A stretch of DNA of 64,000 nt from Falsiroseomonas ponticola. Lineage in GTDB: Bacteria > Pseudomonadota > Alphaproteobacteria > Acetobacterales > Acetobacteraceae. A program made the position numbers and the translations under genes. Numbering within the stretch: position 1 is the first letter of the stretch; the number at the start of each line of letters is the position of its first letter. The stretch is from NCBI RefSeq assembly GCF_016805305.1, contig NZ_JAERQN010000011.1, positions 62,001 to 126,000 of the forward strand, in the 5' to 3' direction. Shown piece after piece: positions 18,423-27,959 of the stretch. The notes beneath the pieces were generated by a model. The model was not told the DNA's origin, made no database searches, and saw nothing but the letters and a program-made list of their open reading frames with translations.

Positions 18423-19052
18423 ATGATCGACCTCTACACCTGGAACACGCCGAATGGCCGCAAGATATCGGTGGCGCTGGAGGAGATGGGCCTGCCCTAC
18501 AAGGTCCACACCGTGAACATCTCGAAGAACGAGCAGTTCGAGCCCGCCTTCCTGGCCATCTCTCCCAACAACCGCATCCCCGCCATCGTCGATCCGGATG
18601 GCCCCGGCGGCGCGCCGATCAGCGTCTTCGAATCGGGCGCGATCCTCCTCTACCTCGCGGAGAAGACGGGGAAGTTCCTGCCCAAGGGCACCCGGGGCAA
18701 GGTCGCCGTGACGGAATGGCTGATGTGGCAGATGGGCGGCTTCGGCCCCATGCCCGGCCAGGTCCACCACTTCCTGATGCAGCCCGAGGGCCCGGCGCGG
18801 GACTACGGCTACAAGCGCTACCACACGGAAACCAAGCGCCTCTACGGCGTGCTGGAGAAGCGCCTGGCCGGGCGGGACTTCGTGGCGACCGAGGGCGAGC
18901 CCTCCATCGCCGATTTCGCCATCCTGGGCTGGGCCTGGCGGCATGAGCGGCATGAGGTCCCCTTCGATGACCTGCCGAACGTCGCCGCCTGGTACGCCCG
19001 CATGATGGCCCGGCCCGCGACCGCCCGGGGCTTCGAGGTGGCGCTTTCCTGA
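18423..19052 (+). CDS. Glutathione S-transferase family protein (YfcG/Ure2-like)
   Basis: This 209-residue cytoplasmic GST has an N-terminal thioredoxin-like domain (LYTWNTPNGRKISVALEEMG, then ISPNNRIPAIVDPDG with the cis-Pro, and FESGAILLYLAEKTGKFLP with the gamma-Glu contact ESGA). An all-helical C-terminal domain follows (EPSIADFAILGWAWRHE). The TPNGRK start is typical of the nucleophilic YfcG type with disulfide-reductase activity. The ATG at 18423 follows an AGGAG-like site at 18410-18414. It appears monocistronic and lies just upstream of the tRNA gene. Confidence 0.9.
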   Translation: MIDLYTWNTPNGRKISVALEEMGLPYKVHTVNISKNEQFEPAFLAISPNNRIPAIVDPDGPGGAPISVFESGAILLYLAEKTGKFLPKGTRGKVAVTEWLMWQMGGFGPMPGQVHHFLMQPEGPARDYGYKRYHTETKRLYGVLEKRLAGRDFVATEGEPSIADFAILGWAWRHERHEVPFDDLPNVAAWYARMMARPATARGFEVALS

Positions 19053-19139
19053 TCCCGCCCGGCGGGGGCGCGCTTGTGCCCCCGCCCCACTGCCGCTATG
19101 AGAACCCCCGCATACGTCGTGCAACTTCAACACCCTTGA

Positions 19140-19231
19140 GGAGGGGTGGCCGAGTGGCTGAAGGCGACGGTTTGCTAAACCGTTATAGGGGTAAAACCCT
19201 ATCGAGGGTTCGAATCCCTTCCCCTCCTCCA
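19140..19231 (+). tRNA. tRNA-Ser (anticodon GCT)
   Basis: A full cloverleaf can be drawn. The 7-bp acceptor stem is GGAGGGG with CCCCTCC. The D arm is GCCGAGTGGCTGAAGGC. The anticodon stem ACGGT/ACCGT has loop TTGCTAA, giving anticodon GCT at 19174-19176. The long class II variable arm (AGGG/CCCT hairpin) is typical of serine tRNAs, and the T loop is TTCGAAT. CCA is encoded (19229-19231). It reads AGC/AGU codons. The position before CCA is T, whereas serine tRNAs usually carry G there. Confidence 0.95.
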
Positions 19232-19635
19232 CGCGCCCGCCCTCGCACGGGGGCCTAGGCGCGCCCCTTCGCGGCCTCGTCGTCTTCCCGGTGGTACCTC
19301 CCTCGTCATCCGGCGATGGGTCGCGCGCGCCCTGATCCGCGCGCATCGGCCGCCACCGCCCCGCATCCCTCCATTGCCGCCCGGCCGCAGCCTGCACACG
19401 CAGGCCCCCGCCGCCCGCGTGCCGGCCGTCTCACAACTTGCGAATTGGAACCGATTTCGTTTCATGCCATCCTGTTAAGGTGTCGTTTACGGATGGATAC
19501 GGTCGCGTCGGGGTTGCCGGCGGCCCGGGGGGAATCGTCCGGAAAGGCGGTGGGGTGCCTTCCTGCCCCGCCGTGGCAACGCCGTGCCGGCGGGGCCGCA
19601 CCAGGACCCGCGTCATGGCCACGGAGTGACGAAGC
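19232..19635. other. Gene-free region between tRNA-Ser and the giant repeat protein
   Basis: These 404 bases hold no convincing gene. The right-hand part (about 19433-19500) is clearly less GC-rich than its surroundings and probably contains the promoter of the repeat-protein gene, but no hexamer pair with proper spacing stands out. A GGAG at 19623-19626 precedes the ATG at 19636 by 9 bp and can serve as its ribosome site. Confidence 0.5.
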
Positions 19636-22600
19636 ATGCCGACAGACGGAATGGTGCCGACGCCGGGCGCCGCGGTTCTCGACCCCGGTTCCGATTCGGG
19701 CCTGGCCGGAGACGGCATCACCGCGGTCACCGCGCCGACCATCAGCGGCACCACCGTGCCCAACGCCGTGGTGTCCATCTACGTCGATGGCGACCTGGCG
19801 GGGCAGGTGAACACGGCCGATGGCAGCTGGACCTTCGCCCTCGGCCCGCTGGATGAGGGCACCCATTCGGTCACCGTCTCCGCCAGCACCGACAGCCTCG
19901 AACCCTCCGAGCTCTCGCCGCCGCTCGAGATCACGATCGACACCACCGCCCCCGCCAACCAGCCGACCATCCGGCTCGATTCCGGCAGCGACAGCGGCGT
20001 GGTCGGGGATCTGGTCACCACCGTCGCCACCCCCGACCTTCGCGGCATCGCGACCCCCTTCGCCACGGTGGAGATCCTGCGGGACGGCGTCGCCATCGGC
20101 ACCGCCGGGGCTCTGTCCGACGGCAGCTGGAGCTTCACCATCGCCACCCCGCTCTCGCCCGGCGACACCACGCTGGTGGCGCGGGAGGTGGACGAGGCCG
20201 GGAATGCCGGCCCCTCCTCCCGCGCCCTGTCGCTGCTGGTGGCCGGCGCGCCGCCGCTGGCGCCGGAACTGGACGCGGGATCGGATGGCGGGCTGGCCGG
20301 GGACGGCGTCACCAACGACAACACGCCCACCATCCGCGGCACGGCGGAAGCCTTCGCCGATATCCGCCTGCTGGTCGGCGGCCGGCTGCTCGCCACCGGC
20401 ACCGCCGATGCGGATGGCAACTGGTCCATCACGCCGACCCAGGCGCTGGCGGATGGGCGGCATGAGCTGCGCGTGCAGACGGTCAGCGGCGGCATCGTCT
20501 CCGACGTCTCCCTGCCGCTCACCCTGGTCATCGACACCGTCGCGCCCGCGACCAATCTGGGGCGCGACATCTTCGTCACCGCCGATCCCGGCACGGGCGT
20601 GCGGCAGTGGTTCGCCTCCTATGGCGGGAATTTCCTGCCGGCCACCGATATCGCGCCCGGCGGTGCCGGCGGCGTCGATCCCGATGTCGCACCGGTGGTG
20701 CTGGGCAGCGGCAACCGCATCCTCTTCGCGGGGGATGACGGCGTCTCGGGGCGGGAACTCTGGGTCACGGACGGCACCGATGCCGGCACCGCCCGGCTGA
20801 CCGACCGCGCCGGCAGCTTCGAGATCCGGGACCTGACCGCCACCGGGGATGGCCGTGCCGTCTTCACCGCCATCGATTCCATGGACGGCACCTCGGTCTG
20901 GGTGACGGATGGCAGCGCCTTCGGCACCTATGCGCTGACGGCCGGGGACCTGTTCACCGCCCCGCCCGGCCAGTTCACCGCGGTCGGCGATGGCCGCGTC
21001 TTCTTCGTGGCGGAGACCGCCGCCTATGGGCGGGAGGTCTGGGTGACGGACGGCACCGCCGCCGGCACGGCTCTGTTCCTGGATGCCGCGCCGGGCGCGG
21101 CCAGCGGCCAGGCCGGGCCGCTCGCCGCGCTCGATGACGGGTCGCTGCTCTTCGTCGTGCAGGACGGCGGCGGCGTCCAGCTGCTGCGGGCGGAAGGCAG
21201 CACGATCGGCGCGGTGGGGGGCTGGGATGCCTTCGGGGGCGCGCCGCTCTACATCAGCGACATCGTGCCGATCTTCGGCGATGTCGCGATCGTCATCGCC
21301 GATGTGCCGGGGATGGGGGAGGAGCTGTTCCTCGTCTCCGGCGACATGGTCGTGGGCGGGTTCGACCTCACGCCCGGGCCGGATGGCAGCGCCATCCAGG
21401 ACTTCACCGTCATCACCAGCACCATCACCCTGCCGGGCGGCTCCGTCACGCTGCCGGAAGCCTTCGTCTTCACCTTCGAGGAAGCGGGCTACGGCCGGGA
21501 ACTGGGCTTCTTCTCCTTCGACGGCGTCGCCCCCTCCGGCGGGCGGCTGATCGACATCGCCCCGGGCGCGGATTCCGCCAACATCACCGGCCTGACCTCC
21601 ATCGGCGATGGCCGCGCGGTGTTCAGCGCGGAGGATGTCGCCGGCAATGCGGAGCTGTGGATCACCGACGGCACCAGCGACGGCACCTACCTGGTGAAGG
21701 AGATCCGCTACGGCGCGCAGGGCAGCGCGCCGCGCGACTTCACCATGGTCTATCCCGGCCTCTTCCTGTTCACCGCCACGGATGATCGCGGCGACCGGGA
21801 AATCTGGATCTCCGACGGCACCGAATACGGCACCGTCCGCTTCGACGACATCAACCGCACCGGCCTGTCCGCGGCCCCCGCCAACCCCGCGGAGATCGTG
21901 GCCCTGGCCGATGGCCGCGTGCTGTTCAACGCGGATGCCGGGGGCGCGGGCACGGAACTCTGGGTCAGCGACGGCACGCGGAACAGCGCCTATCGCCTGA
22001 CGGATGGCCTGGCCGGCGCGGCGGATGGCAACCCCTCCGGCCTGCTGCTGCTGCCGGACCAGCGCGTGCTGTTCACGCTGGAGGATGCCGCCACCGGCCG
22101 CGAATTGTGGGTCACGGACGGCACCGCCGGCGGCACCGCGCTGCTGGCGGACATCAACCCGGCCGGCGCTTCCGATCCCGCCTTCCTGACGCTGGCCGAC
22201 CCCGCCACCGGGCGCGTGATGTTCACGGCGGATGATGGCACCAGCGGCCGCGAATTGTGGGTCACGGACGGCACCGCCGCCGGCACCACGCTGGTGGCGG
22301 ATATCCGCCCGGGCGCGGCCGGCAGCGACATCGCCGCGCTGGTCGTGCTGGCGCCGGACAAGGTGCTCTTCGCGGCCGATGACGGCGTGGCGGGCCTGGA
22401 ATTGTGGGTCACGGACGGCACCGCCGCCGGCACCAGCCTCGTCCTCGATATCGACGGGGCGGGCACCTCCTCCGCCCCCACCGGCATCACGGTGCTGGGC
22501 GATGGCCGGGCCGTCTTCGCCGCGCGCGGCGCGGAGGGCAACGAGGTCTGGATCACGGACGGCACCGCGCCCGGCACCGTGCTGCTGGCGGACCTGGCGA

Positions 22601-25600
22601 CCACGGGCGATTCGGACCCCGCCGGCTTCACCGCCATCGGCGGCGGCCGCGCCATCTTCGTGGCCGGCGGCGATGGCACCGGGCGGGAAGTCTGGATCAC
22701 GGATGGCTCGGCGGGCGGCACCACGCTGCTGCGGGACATCAAGGCCGGCGCCGGCGACAGCGGCGCCACCGGCTTCACCGTGCTGTCCGATGGCCGCGTG
22801 CTGTTCACCGCCGATGACGGCATCCATGGCGCGGAGCTGTGGATCACCGACGGCACCGACGCCAACACCGTGATGCTGGCGGATACCGATCCCGGCGCCG
22901 CCTCCGGCGCCCCCACCGGCATGGTGGAGACGATCGGCGGCCGCGTCGTCTTCACCGCCATCACGCCCGATGCGGGGCGGGAACTCTGGGTCTTCGACCA
23001 GGCCAGCGGCGATACCTACATGCTGGCGGACATCAAGGCCGGCGCCGCCTCCTCCGACCCCTTCGCGCTGACGCGCATGGCGGATGGCAGCGTCGTCTTC
23101 TGGGCCGATGACGGGCTGCGCGGGCGGGAGCTGTGGATCACCGACGGCACGCTGGGCGGCACGCAGCTGTTCAGCGACACCAATCGCGGCACCGCCCCCT
23201 CCAACCCGCTGCATTTCACGCCGGTCTTCACCCCCTACGGGATGGAGGCGCCGGCGCTGGACGAGACCTCGGACACCCGCCTCTTCGACAATGACCGCCT
23301 GACCAACGACACCACGCCCCTGGTCTGGGGCTATGGGGAGGCCGGCGCCACAGCCACCATCCTGGTCAACGACGTGGCCGTGGGCACCGCGGTGGTGGAC
23401 AGCTACGGCGTGTGGGAGCTGGACCTGCCCACGCTGGCCGAGGGCACGCACGCCGTCACCTTCACGCTCAGCGACCTCGCCGGCAACGTCTCCGTCGTCT
23501 CGGCCGCGCTCGAATTCACCATCGACACCACGCCCCCCACCGTGACGTTCGAGGCGCTGCCCGCCTTCGACAACCGCGCGCCGCTGAACCTGCGGGGCAC
23601 GGTCTCGGAAGGCTCGGCCTCCGTCCGCCTGGACCTGGCGGGCCCGGCGGGCTTCGCCGACACGGTCTATCCGACCATCCTGGACGAGGGCGGCGGCATC
23701 TGGTCCTGGTCCTACAGCATCGCCGGCGCGGCGCGCGGCGACTGGACCGTGACGGCGACGGGCATCGACCTGGCGGGCAACGAGACCGCCGCGCCGCCCA
23801 CCCAGACCATCACCTTCACCAATTCCGCGACTCCCGTGCTGACCGACCTCTCCCCGGCGGTGGCCTTCACCGCCGCGGCGATGGAGGCGGGGGCGGTGCG
23901 CCTCGACCGCAACGTGACCGTGACCGATCCGGACGGCGCCTTCTTCGCCGGCCGCATCACCGTCTCCGGCCAGCGGGCCGATGATGTGATCGGCGTGGGG
24001 GAGACGGGCGGCATCACCGTGGCGGGGTCCGACCTCATCCGCGGCGGCGCCGTGATCGGCAGCGTCACCGGCGGCAGCGGCGGCGCGGACCTGGTCATCG
24101 CCCTGGCCGCGGAAGTGCCCGTGGCGGATGTGGAGGCGCTGGTGGAGGCGCTGACCTTCCGCAGCGACGTCATCCAGGGGGAGGCGCGGCGCATCCTGAC
24201 CATCACGCTCGATGACGGTCTCGGCGGCGTCAGCGCCTCCACCATCAGCGTCACCCTGGCCGGGCGCCGGCTGACCGGCGGCGCGGAGGACGAGACGCTG
24301 GCCGGCAGCATCCGCGCGGATGTGCTGGATGGCCGCGGCGGCGACGACCTGCTGCAGGCCGGTGCCGGCGCCGATACGATGGATGGCGGGCTCGGCCGCG
24401 ATACGATGGAAGGCGGCGCGGGCGGCGACCGCTACATCGTGGACGATGCCGATGACAGCGTGGTGGAGTTGGCCGGCGGCGGTGACGACATCGTCCTCGC
24501 CTCCGTCACCTATGCGCTGTCGGCGGAGGTGGAGCGCCTGACCCTGACCGGCGGCGCCGCGATCGGCGGCACCGGCAATGCGCTCGCCAACCTCATCACC
24601 GGCAATGACGCGAACAACCTGCTGCGCGGGGAGGAGGGGAACGACACGCTGGTGGGCGGGCTCGGCCAGGACACGATGGAGGGCGGCGCCGGCAACGATG
24701 TCTATACGGTGGACGATGCCGGCGACGTGGTGACGGAACTGGCGGGCGGGGGCATCGACCTGGTCAATGCCTCCGTCACCTATGCGCTGTCGGCGGAGGT
24801 GGAGCGCCTGACCCTGACCGGCGGCGCCGCGATCGACGGCACCGGCAATGCGCTGGCCAACCTCATCACCGGCAATGCCGCCGCCAACCTGCTGCGGGGC
24901 GCGGAGGGGAACGACACGCTGAATGGCGGGCTCGGCCGCGATACGATGGAAGGCGGCACCGGCGACGACGCCTATTTCGTCGATGACGCCGATGACGTGG
25001 TGACGGAGCTGGCCGGCGGGGGCATCGACCTGGTCTATGCCGCCGTCACCTACACGCTGGGCGGGGAGGTGGAGCGCCTGACCCTGACCGGCAGCGCCGC
25101 GATCGACGGCACCGGCAATGCGCTCGCCAACCGCATCACCGGCAATGACGCGAACAACCTGCTGCGCGGGGAGGACGGGAACGACACGCTGGTGGGCGGG
25201 CTCGGCCAGGACACGATGGAGGGCGGCGCCGGCAACGATGTCTACACGGTGGACGATGCCGGCGACGTGGTGACGGAACTGGCCGGCGGCGGGAACGACC
25301 TGGTCAATGCCGCCGTCACCTATGCGCTGGGCGGGGAGGTGGAGCGCCTGGCCCTGACCGGCAGCGCCGCCATCGACGGCACCGGCAACGAGCTGGCGAA
25401 TGCCATCACCGGCAATGCCGCCGCCAACCTGCTGCAGGGCGGCGGCGGCAATGATTCGCTGGCCGGCGGCCTCGGCAGCGATACGCTGGCCGGCGGCGCG
25501 GGGCGGGACCGCTTCGTCTTCGTCACGCTGGACAGCAGCCTCGCGGCCTCGCCCGACCTCATCCTGGACTTCGTCCGGGGCGAGGACCGGGTGGAGGTCA

Positions 25601-25812
25601 ATGCCATCGACCCGAGCGCCGCACCCGGCAACCAGGCCTTCGCCTGGATCGGCGGCGCCGCCTTCTCCGGCACCGGCACGGCGGAGGCCCGCACCTGGCA
25701 GGATGGCGGGGACACCTACGCGGCCTTCGACGACGGATCGGGCGGCGAGGCGGAGATGGTGATCCGCTTCAGCGGCCTCCTCAACCTCGCCGCCAGCGAC
25801 TTCGTGCTGTAG
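19636..25812 (+). CDS. Giant secreted repeat protein: Ig-like, ELWxxDGT and RTX repeats (type I secretion substrate)
   Basis: This 2058-residue extracellular protein has four zones. Residues about 1-305 are three bacterial Ig-like domains (GTTVPNAVVSIYVDGDLAG, TIDTTAPA). About 305-1195 are 14 good and some degenerate ELWxxDGT repeats of about 45-50 residues (for example ELWVTDGTAAGTTLVADI). About 1196-1545 are two more Ig-like domains and a cadherin/VCBS-like segment. About 1552-1950 are RTX calcium-binding repeats (GNDTLVGGLGQDTMEGGAGND). The C-terminus (FVFVTLDSS...DFVRGEDRVEV ... LAASDFVL) looks like a serralysin-type C-terminal domain ending in a type I secretion signal. There is no N-terminal signal peptide, as expected for this route. 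No ABC/MFP/TolC secretion genes are adjacent. A role in adhesion or surface structure is likely. Confidence 0.9.
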   Translation: MPTDGMVPTPGAAVLDPGSDSGLAGDGITAVTAPTISGTTVPNAVVSIYVDGDLAGQVNTADGSWTFALGPLDEGTHSVTVSASTDSLEPSELSPPLEITIDTTAPANQPTIRLDSGSDSGVVGDLVTTVATPDLRGIATPFATVEILRDGVAIGTAGALSDGSWSFTIATPLSPGDTTLVAREVDEAGNAGPSSRALSLLVAGAPPLAPELDAGSDGGLAGDGVTNDNTPTIRGTAEAFADIRLLVGGRLLATGTADADGNWSITPTQALADGRHELRVQTVSGGIVSDVSLPLTLVIDTVAPATNLGRDIFVTADPGTGVRQWFASYGGNFLPATDIAPGGAGGVDPDVAPVVLGSGNRILFAGDDGVSGRELWVTDGTDAGTARLTDRAGSFEIRDLTATGDGRAVFTAIDSMDGTSVWVTDGSAFGTYALTAGDLFTAPPGQFTAVGDGRVFFVAETAAYGREVWVTDGTAAGTALFLDAAPGAASGQAGPLAALDDGSLLFVVQDGGGVQLLRAEGSTIGAVGGWDAFGGAPLYISDIVPIFGDVAIVIADVPGMGEELFLVSGDMVVGGFDLTPGPDGSAIQDFTVITSTITLPGGSVTLPEAFVFTFEEAGYGRELGFFSFDGVAPSGGRLIDIAPGADSANITGLTSIGDGRAVFSAEDVAGNAELWITDGTSDGTYLVKEIRYGAQGSAPRDFTMVYPGLFLFTATDDRGDREIWISDGTEYGTVRFDDINRTGLSAAPANPAEIVALADGRVLFNADAGGAGTELWVSDGTRNSAYRLTDGLAGAADGNPSGLLLLPDQRVLFTLEDAATGRELWVTDGTAGGTALLADINPAGASDPAFLTLADPATGRVMFTADDGTSGRELWVTDGTAAGTTLVADIRPGAAGSDIAALVVLAPDKVLFAADDGVAGLELWVTDGTAAGTSLVLDIDGAGTSSAPTGITVLGDGRAVFAARGAEGNEVWITDGTAPGTVLLADLATTGDSDPAGFTAIGGGRAIFVAGGDGTGREVWITDGSAGGTTLLRDIKAGAGDSGATGFTVLSDGRVLFTADDGIHGAELWITDGTDANTVMLADTDPGAASGAPTGMVETIGGRVVFTAITPDAGRELWVFDQASGDTYMLADIKAGAASSDPFALTRMADGSVVFWADDGLRGRELWITDGTLGGTQLFSDTNRGTAPSNPLHFTPVFTPYGMEAPALDETSDTRLFDNDRLTNDTTPLVWGYGEAGATATILVNDVAVGTAVVDSYGVWELDLPTLAEGTHAVTFTLSDLAGNVSVVSAALEFTIDTTPPTVTFEALPAFDNRAPLNLRGTVSEGSASVRLDLAGPAGFADTVYPTILDEGGGIWSWSYSIAGAARGDWTVTATGIDLAGNETAAPPTQTITFTNSATPVLTDLSPAVAFTAAAMEAGAVRLDRNVTVTDPDGAFFAGRITVSGQRADDVIGVGETGGITVAGSDLIRGGAVIGSVTGGSGGADLVIALAAEVPVADVEALVEALTFRSDVIQGEARRILTITLDDGLGGVSASTISVTLAGRRLTGGAEDETLAGSIRADVLDGRGGDDLLQAGAGADTMDGGLGRDTMEGGAGGDRYIVDDADDSVVELAGGGDDIVLASVTYALSAEVERLTLTGGAAIGGTGNALANLITGNDANNLLRGEEGNDTLVGGLGQDTMEGGAGNDVYTVDDAGDVVTELAGGGIDLVNASVTYALSAEVERLTLTGGAAIDGTGNALANLITGNAAANLLRGAEGNDTLNGGLGRDTMEGGTGDDAYFVDDADDVVTELAGGGIDLVYAAVTYTLGGEVERLTLTGSAAIDGTGNALANRITGNDANNLLRGEDGNDTLVGGLGQDTMEGGAGNDVYTVDDAGDVVTELAGGGNDLVNAAVTYALGGEVERLALTGSAAIDGTGNELANAITGNAAANLLQGGGGNDSLAGGLGSDTLAGGAGRDRFVFVTLDSSLAASPDLILDFVRGEDRVEVNAIDPSAAPGNQAFAWIGGAAFSGTGTAEARTWQDGGDTYAAFDDGSGGEAEMVIRFSGLLNLAASDFVL
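24331..25440 (+). repeat. Four 270-bp tandem RTX repeats with 540-bp higher-order similarity
   Basis: Within the giant gene, a 90-codon unit (GNDTLxGGLGxDTMEGGxGxDxYxVDDAxDVVTELAGGG... LANxITGN) repeats four times. Units two and four are most alike: 24601-24720 and 25141-25260 differ at only 2 of 120 bases. Neighbouring units differ much more. This alternating pattern points to duplication of a two-unit block or gene conversion. Confidence 0.85.
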
Positions 25813-25821
25813 CGGCGGGGC

Positions 25822-26796
25822 CTATTCGACGCGGATATTGGCCGCCGTCGCCACCGCCTTCCAGCGCGCCAGGTCGGCCTGCAGGAAGCGGTCCGCGGCG
25901 GCGGCATCCCCGCTGCCGGGGCGCGCCCCCTCCGTCGCCAGGTAGTTGGCCAGCCGCGGATCGGCCAGCGCCTCGTTCGCCGTGGCATTGACCAGGGCGC
26001 GCACCTCCGCCGGCAGGCCGCGCCGCGCCAGCAGGCCCCACCAGATGCCGGCCTCGTAGTTCGGCAGCCCGGATTCACGCGGCGTCGGCGCCGCCGGCCC
26101 GCTCGCCGGCCGCTGTTCGGAGGTCCAGCCCAGCACCTTCACCCGCCCGCCCTGGATGACGCCGGCCGCCGAGGGCATGGTCGTGAAGATCAGCTGGATG
26201 GTGCCCGCCACCAGGTCCGTCGTCGCCGGCCCCATGCCGCGATAGGGCACGTGGGACATCTGCAGCCCGCCCGCTTCCCGCGCGAAGAGCTCCGTCGCCA
26301 GCTGGTTGATGCTGCCGGGGCCGGAGGAGCCGTAATCGACCCGGCCCGGATTGGCGCGGATATAGGCCACGGCCTCCGCCAGGTTGTTCGCGGGGAAGCC
26401 CGGCGCCGCGATCACGACCAGCGGCGCGGTGGCCAGCAGGGCCACCATCTCGAAATCCTGGGCGGCGTCGTAGGGCGTGCGCTGCACCGCCGCGCTGGTC
26501 GCGAAGGTGGAGGACGTCACCATCAGCACATGCCCGTCCGCCGGCGCGCGCGCGACCTCCGCCGATCCGATGGTGCTGCCCGCGCCCGGCCTGTTGTCGA
26601 TGACGAAGGGCTGGCCCAGCCGGCGCTGCATGATCTCCGCCAGCGGCCGCGCCACGGCATCGTTGCTGCCGCCGGGCGGGTAGGGGACGACGACGCGCAC
26701 GGGCCGCTGCGGCCAGGACGGCGCCTGCGCCAGCGCCGGCAGCGGCAGGGCAGGGGCGGCGGCAAGCGCGATCAGCGCGCGGCGATGGAGCCTCAT
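25822..26796 (-). CDS. Tripartite tricarboxylate transporter substrate-binding protein (Bug/TctC family)
   Basis: This 324-residue periplasmic Bug-type binding protein starts with a signal peptide (MRLHRRALIALAAAPALPLPALAQ). It shows family blocks WPQRPVRVVVPYPPGGSNDAVARPLAE, FVIDNRPGAGSTIGS, VDYGSSGPGSINQLA and HVPYRGMGPATTDLVAGTIQ. Such proteins bind carboxylates, often for TctAB carriers, but no tctAB genes are present here, so it is an orphan. The ATG at 26796 has a GAGGAGGA ribosome site; upstream in-frame codons are not needed. It is convergent with the giant repeat-protein gene (9-bp gap). Confidence 0.9.
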   Translation of the reverse strand: MRLHRRALIALAAAPALPLPALAQAPSWPQRPVRVVVPYPPGGSNDAVARPLAEIMQRRLGQPFVIDNRPGAGSTIGSAEVARAPADGHVLMVTSSTFATSAAVQRTPYDAAQDFEMVALLATAPLVVIAAPGFPANNLAEAVAYIRANPGRVDYGSSGPGSINQLATELFAREAGGLQMSHVPYRGMGPATTDLVAGTIQLIFTTMPSAAGVIQGGRVKVLGWTSEQRPASGPAAPTPRESGLPNYEAGIWWGLLARRGLPAEVRALVNATANEALADPRLANYLATEGARPGSGDAAAADRFLQADLARWKAVATAANIRVE

Positions 26797-26924
26797 GGGG
26801 CCGGTTTCCTCCTCGGGGTCGGCGCGCAGTCTCGCGCCATCCCCCCCGCCGCGCCAATCCCCCCGGCTTCCCAGCCGCCCCGGGCGGGAGGATGCTGCCC
26901 GCCGCATCATGGGGAGGGACCGGC

Positions 26925-27959
26925 ATGCGGATCAGGGGATGGCGCGCGCTGGCGGCGGCGGCGGCGATGCTGGGCGCGGGCGCGGCGGAGGCGCAGGTCA
27001 GCGGCCCGATCACGCTGGAGCGATTCGGATCCTTCCATGTCGGCGGGCGGCTGGTGGAACTGTCCGGCCGCCCGGTGCGCGAATACCTGCCGACCGTCGG
27101 CGGCGCGCCGCTGCGGATCGACCCCAATGGCGTGCACGTCGTCGGCCAGATGTATGCCCGCTTCATGGTCCCGGCACCGACCCGCGGCGCGGTGCCCCTC
27201 ATGCTCTGGCACGGCGCCTACCTGACCGGCGTGACCTATGAGACGACGCCCGATGGCCGGGAGGGGTGGGAGCACTTCTTCCTCCGCCGCGGCTGGACCA
27301 CCTATGTGACCGATGCGGTGGAGCGTGGCCGCAGCGGCGCCGCCATGTCGCCGGAGATCTATTCGCCCCCGCTGCACCTGCCCACCGCCAATCCGTGGGA
27401 GCGTTTCCGCATCGGCGATGGCGCGGGCTCCCACGCCCGCGGCACGGTGCTGCCGGGCAACCAGTTCCCGGCCGACCAGGCCAGCTACCTCAGCTTCATG
27501 CGCCAGGTGGTGCCCCGCTACCTCGACACCGATGAGGACGTGATCAACGCCTACATCGCGCTGCTGGAACGCACCGGGCCTTCCGTGGTCATCGCCCACA
27601 GCCAGGGCGGCGCCTTCGCCTGGCAGGTGGCGCAGCGGCGGCCGGACCTGTTCCGCGCGCTGGTGCTGGTGGAGCCCGCCGGCACGGGCGTGATGGCGGA
27701 AGCGGCGAAGCTCCGCGCCATTCCCCAGCTGCTGGTCTATGGCGACTATGTGGACGCCGATCCGCGCTGGTCCGTCATCCGCACCAATGCGCGGCGCTTC
27801 TCCGCCGCGGTGCGGGAGGCCGGGGGCACGGTGGAGGATGTGGACCTGCCGTCCCGCGGCATCCGCGGCAACAGCCACATGGTGATGATGGACCGCAACG
27901 GGGATGCGGTGGCGGCGCTGATCCAGGATTGGCTGGCGGCGCAGGGGCTGTATCGCTGA
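26925..27959 (+). CDS. Secreted alpha/beta-fold hydrolase (esterase-like)
   Basis: This 344-residue protein has a cleavable signal peptide (MRIRGWRALAAAAAMLGAGAAEAQ), so it acts in the periplasm or outside. The alpha/beta-hydrolase core shows the oxyanion region MLWHGAYLTG, the nucleophile elbow VIAHSQGGAFAWQ (catalytic Ser) and a late His in GNSHMVMMDRNGDAV, with an Asp likely in YGDYVDAD. The ATG at 26925 follows GGGGAGGG. It is probably an esterase or lipase-type enzyme. The MFS exporter gene begins within its 3' end, so the two are co-transcribed. Confidence 0.87.
   Translation: MRIRGWRALAAAAAMLGAGAAEAQVSGPITLERFGSFHVGGRLVELSGRPVREYLPTVGGAPLRIDPNGVHVVGQMYARFMVPAPTRGAVPLMLWHGAYLTGVTYETTPDGREGWEHFFLRRGWTTYVTDAVERGRSGAAMSPEIYSPPLHLPTANPWERFRIGDGAGSHARGTVLPGNQFPADQASYLSFMRQVVPRYLDTDEDVINAYIALLERTGPSVVIAHSQGGAFAWQVAQRRPDLFRALVLVEPAGTGVMAEAAKLRAIPQLLVYGDYVDADPRWSVIRTNARRFSAAVREAGGTVEDVDLPSRGIRGNSHMVMMDRNGDAVAALIQDWLAAQGLYR

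Noticed and set aside
19433..19500. Specific promoter hexamers for the repeat-protein gene
   Set aside because: TTGCGA and TTGGAA occur, but no -10-like hexamer at 16-18 bp; the region is only noted as AT-richer.
19462..23451. 1329-codon open frame on the minus strand opposite the giant repeat protein
   Set aside because: The sequence mirrors the ELWxxDGT repeats in antisense and has no domain; the plus-strand gene explains the region fully.
24331..25440. Possible CRISPR or satellite array
   Set aside because: The repeats are 270 bp, in frame and encode RTX motifs; there are no short repeats with unique spacers and no cas genes.
19140..25812. Genomic island inserted at the tRNA gene
   Set aside because: No integrase, no repeated tRNA end and no change in base composition were seen; only one large gene follows.
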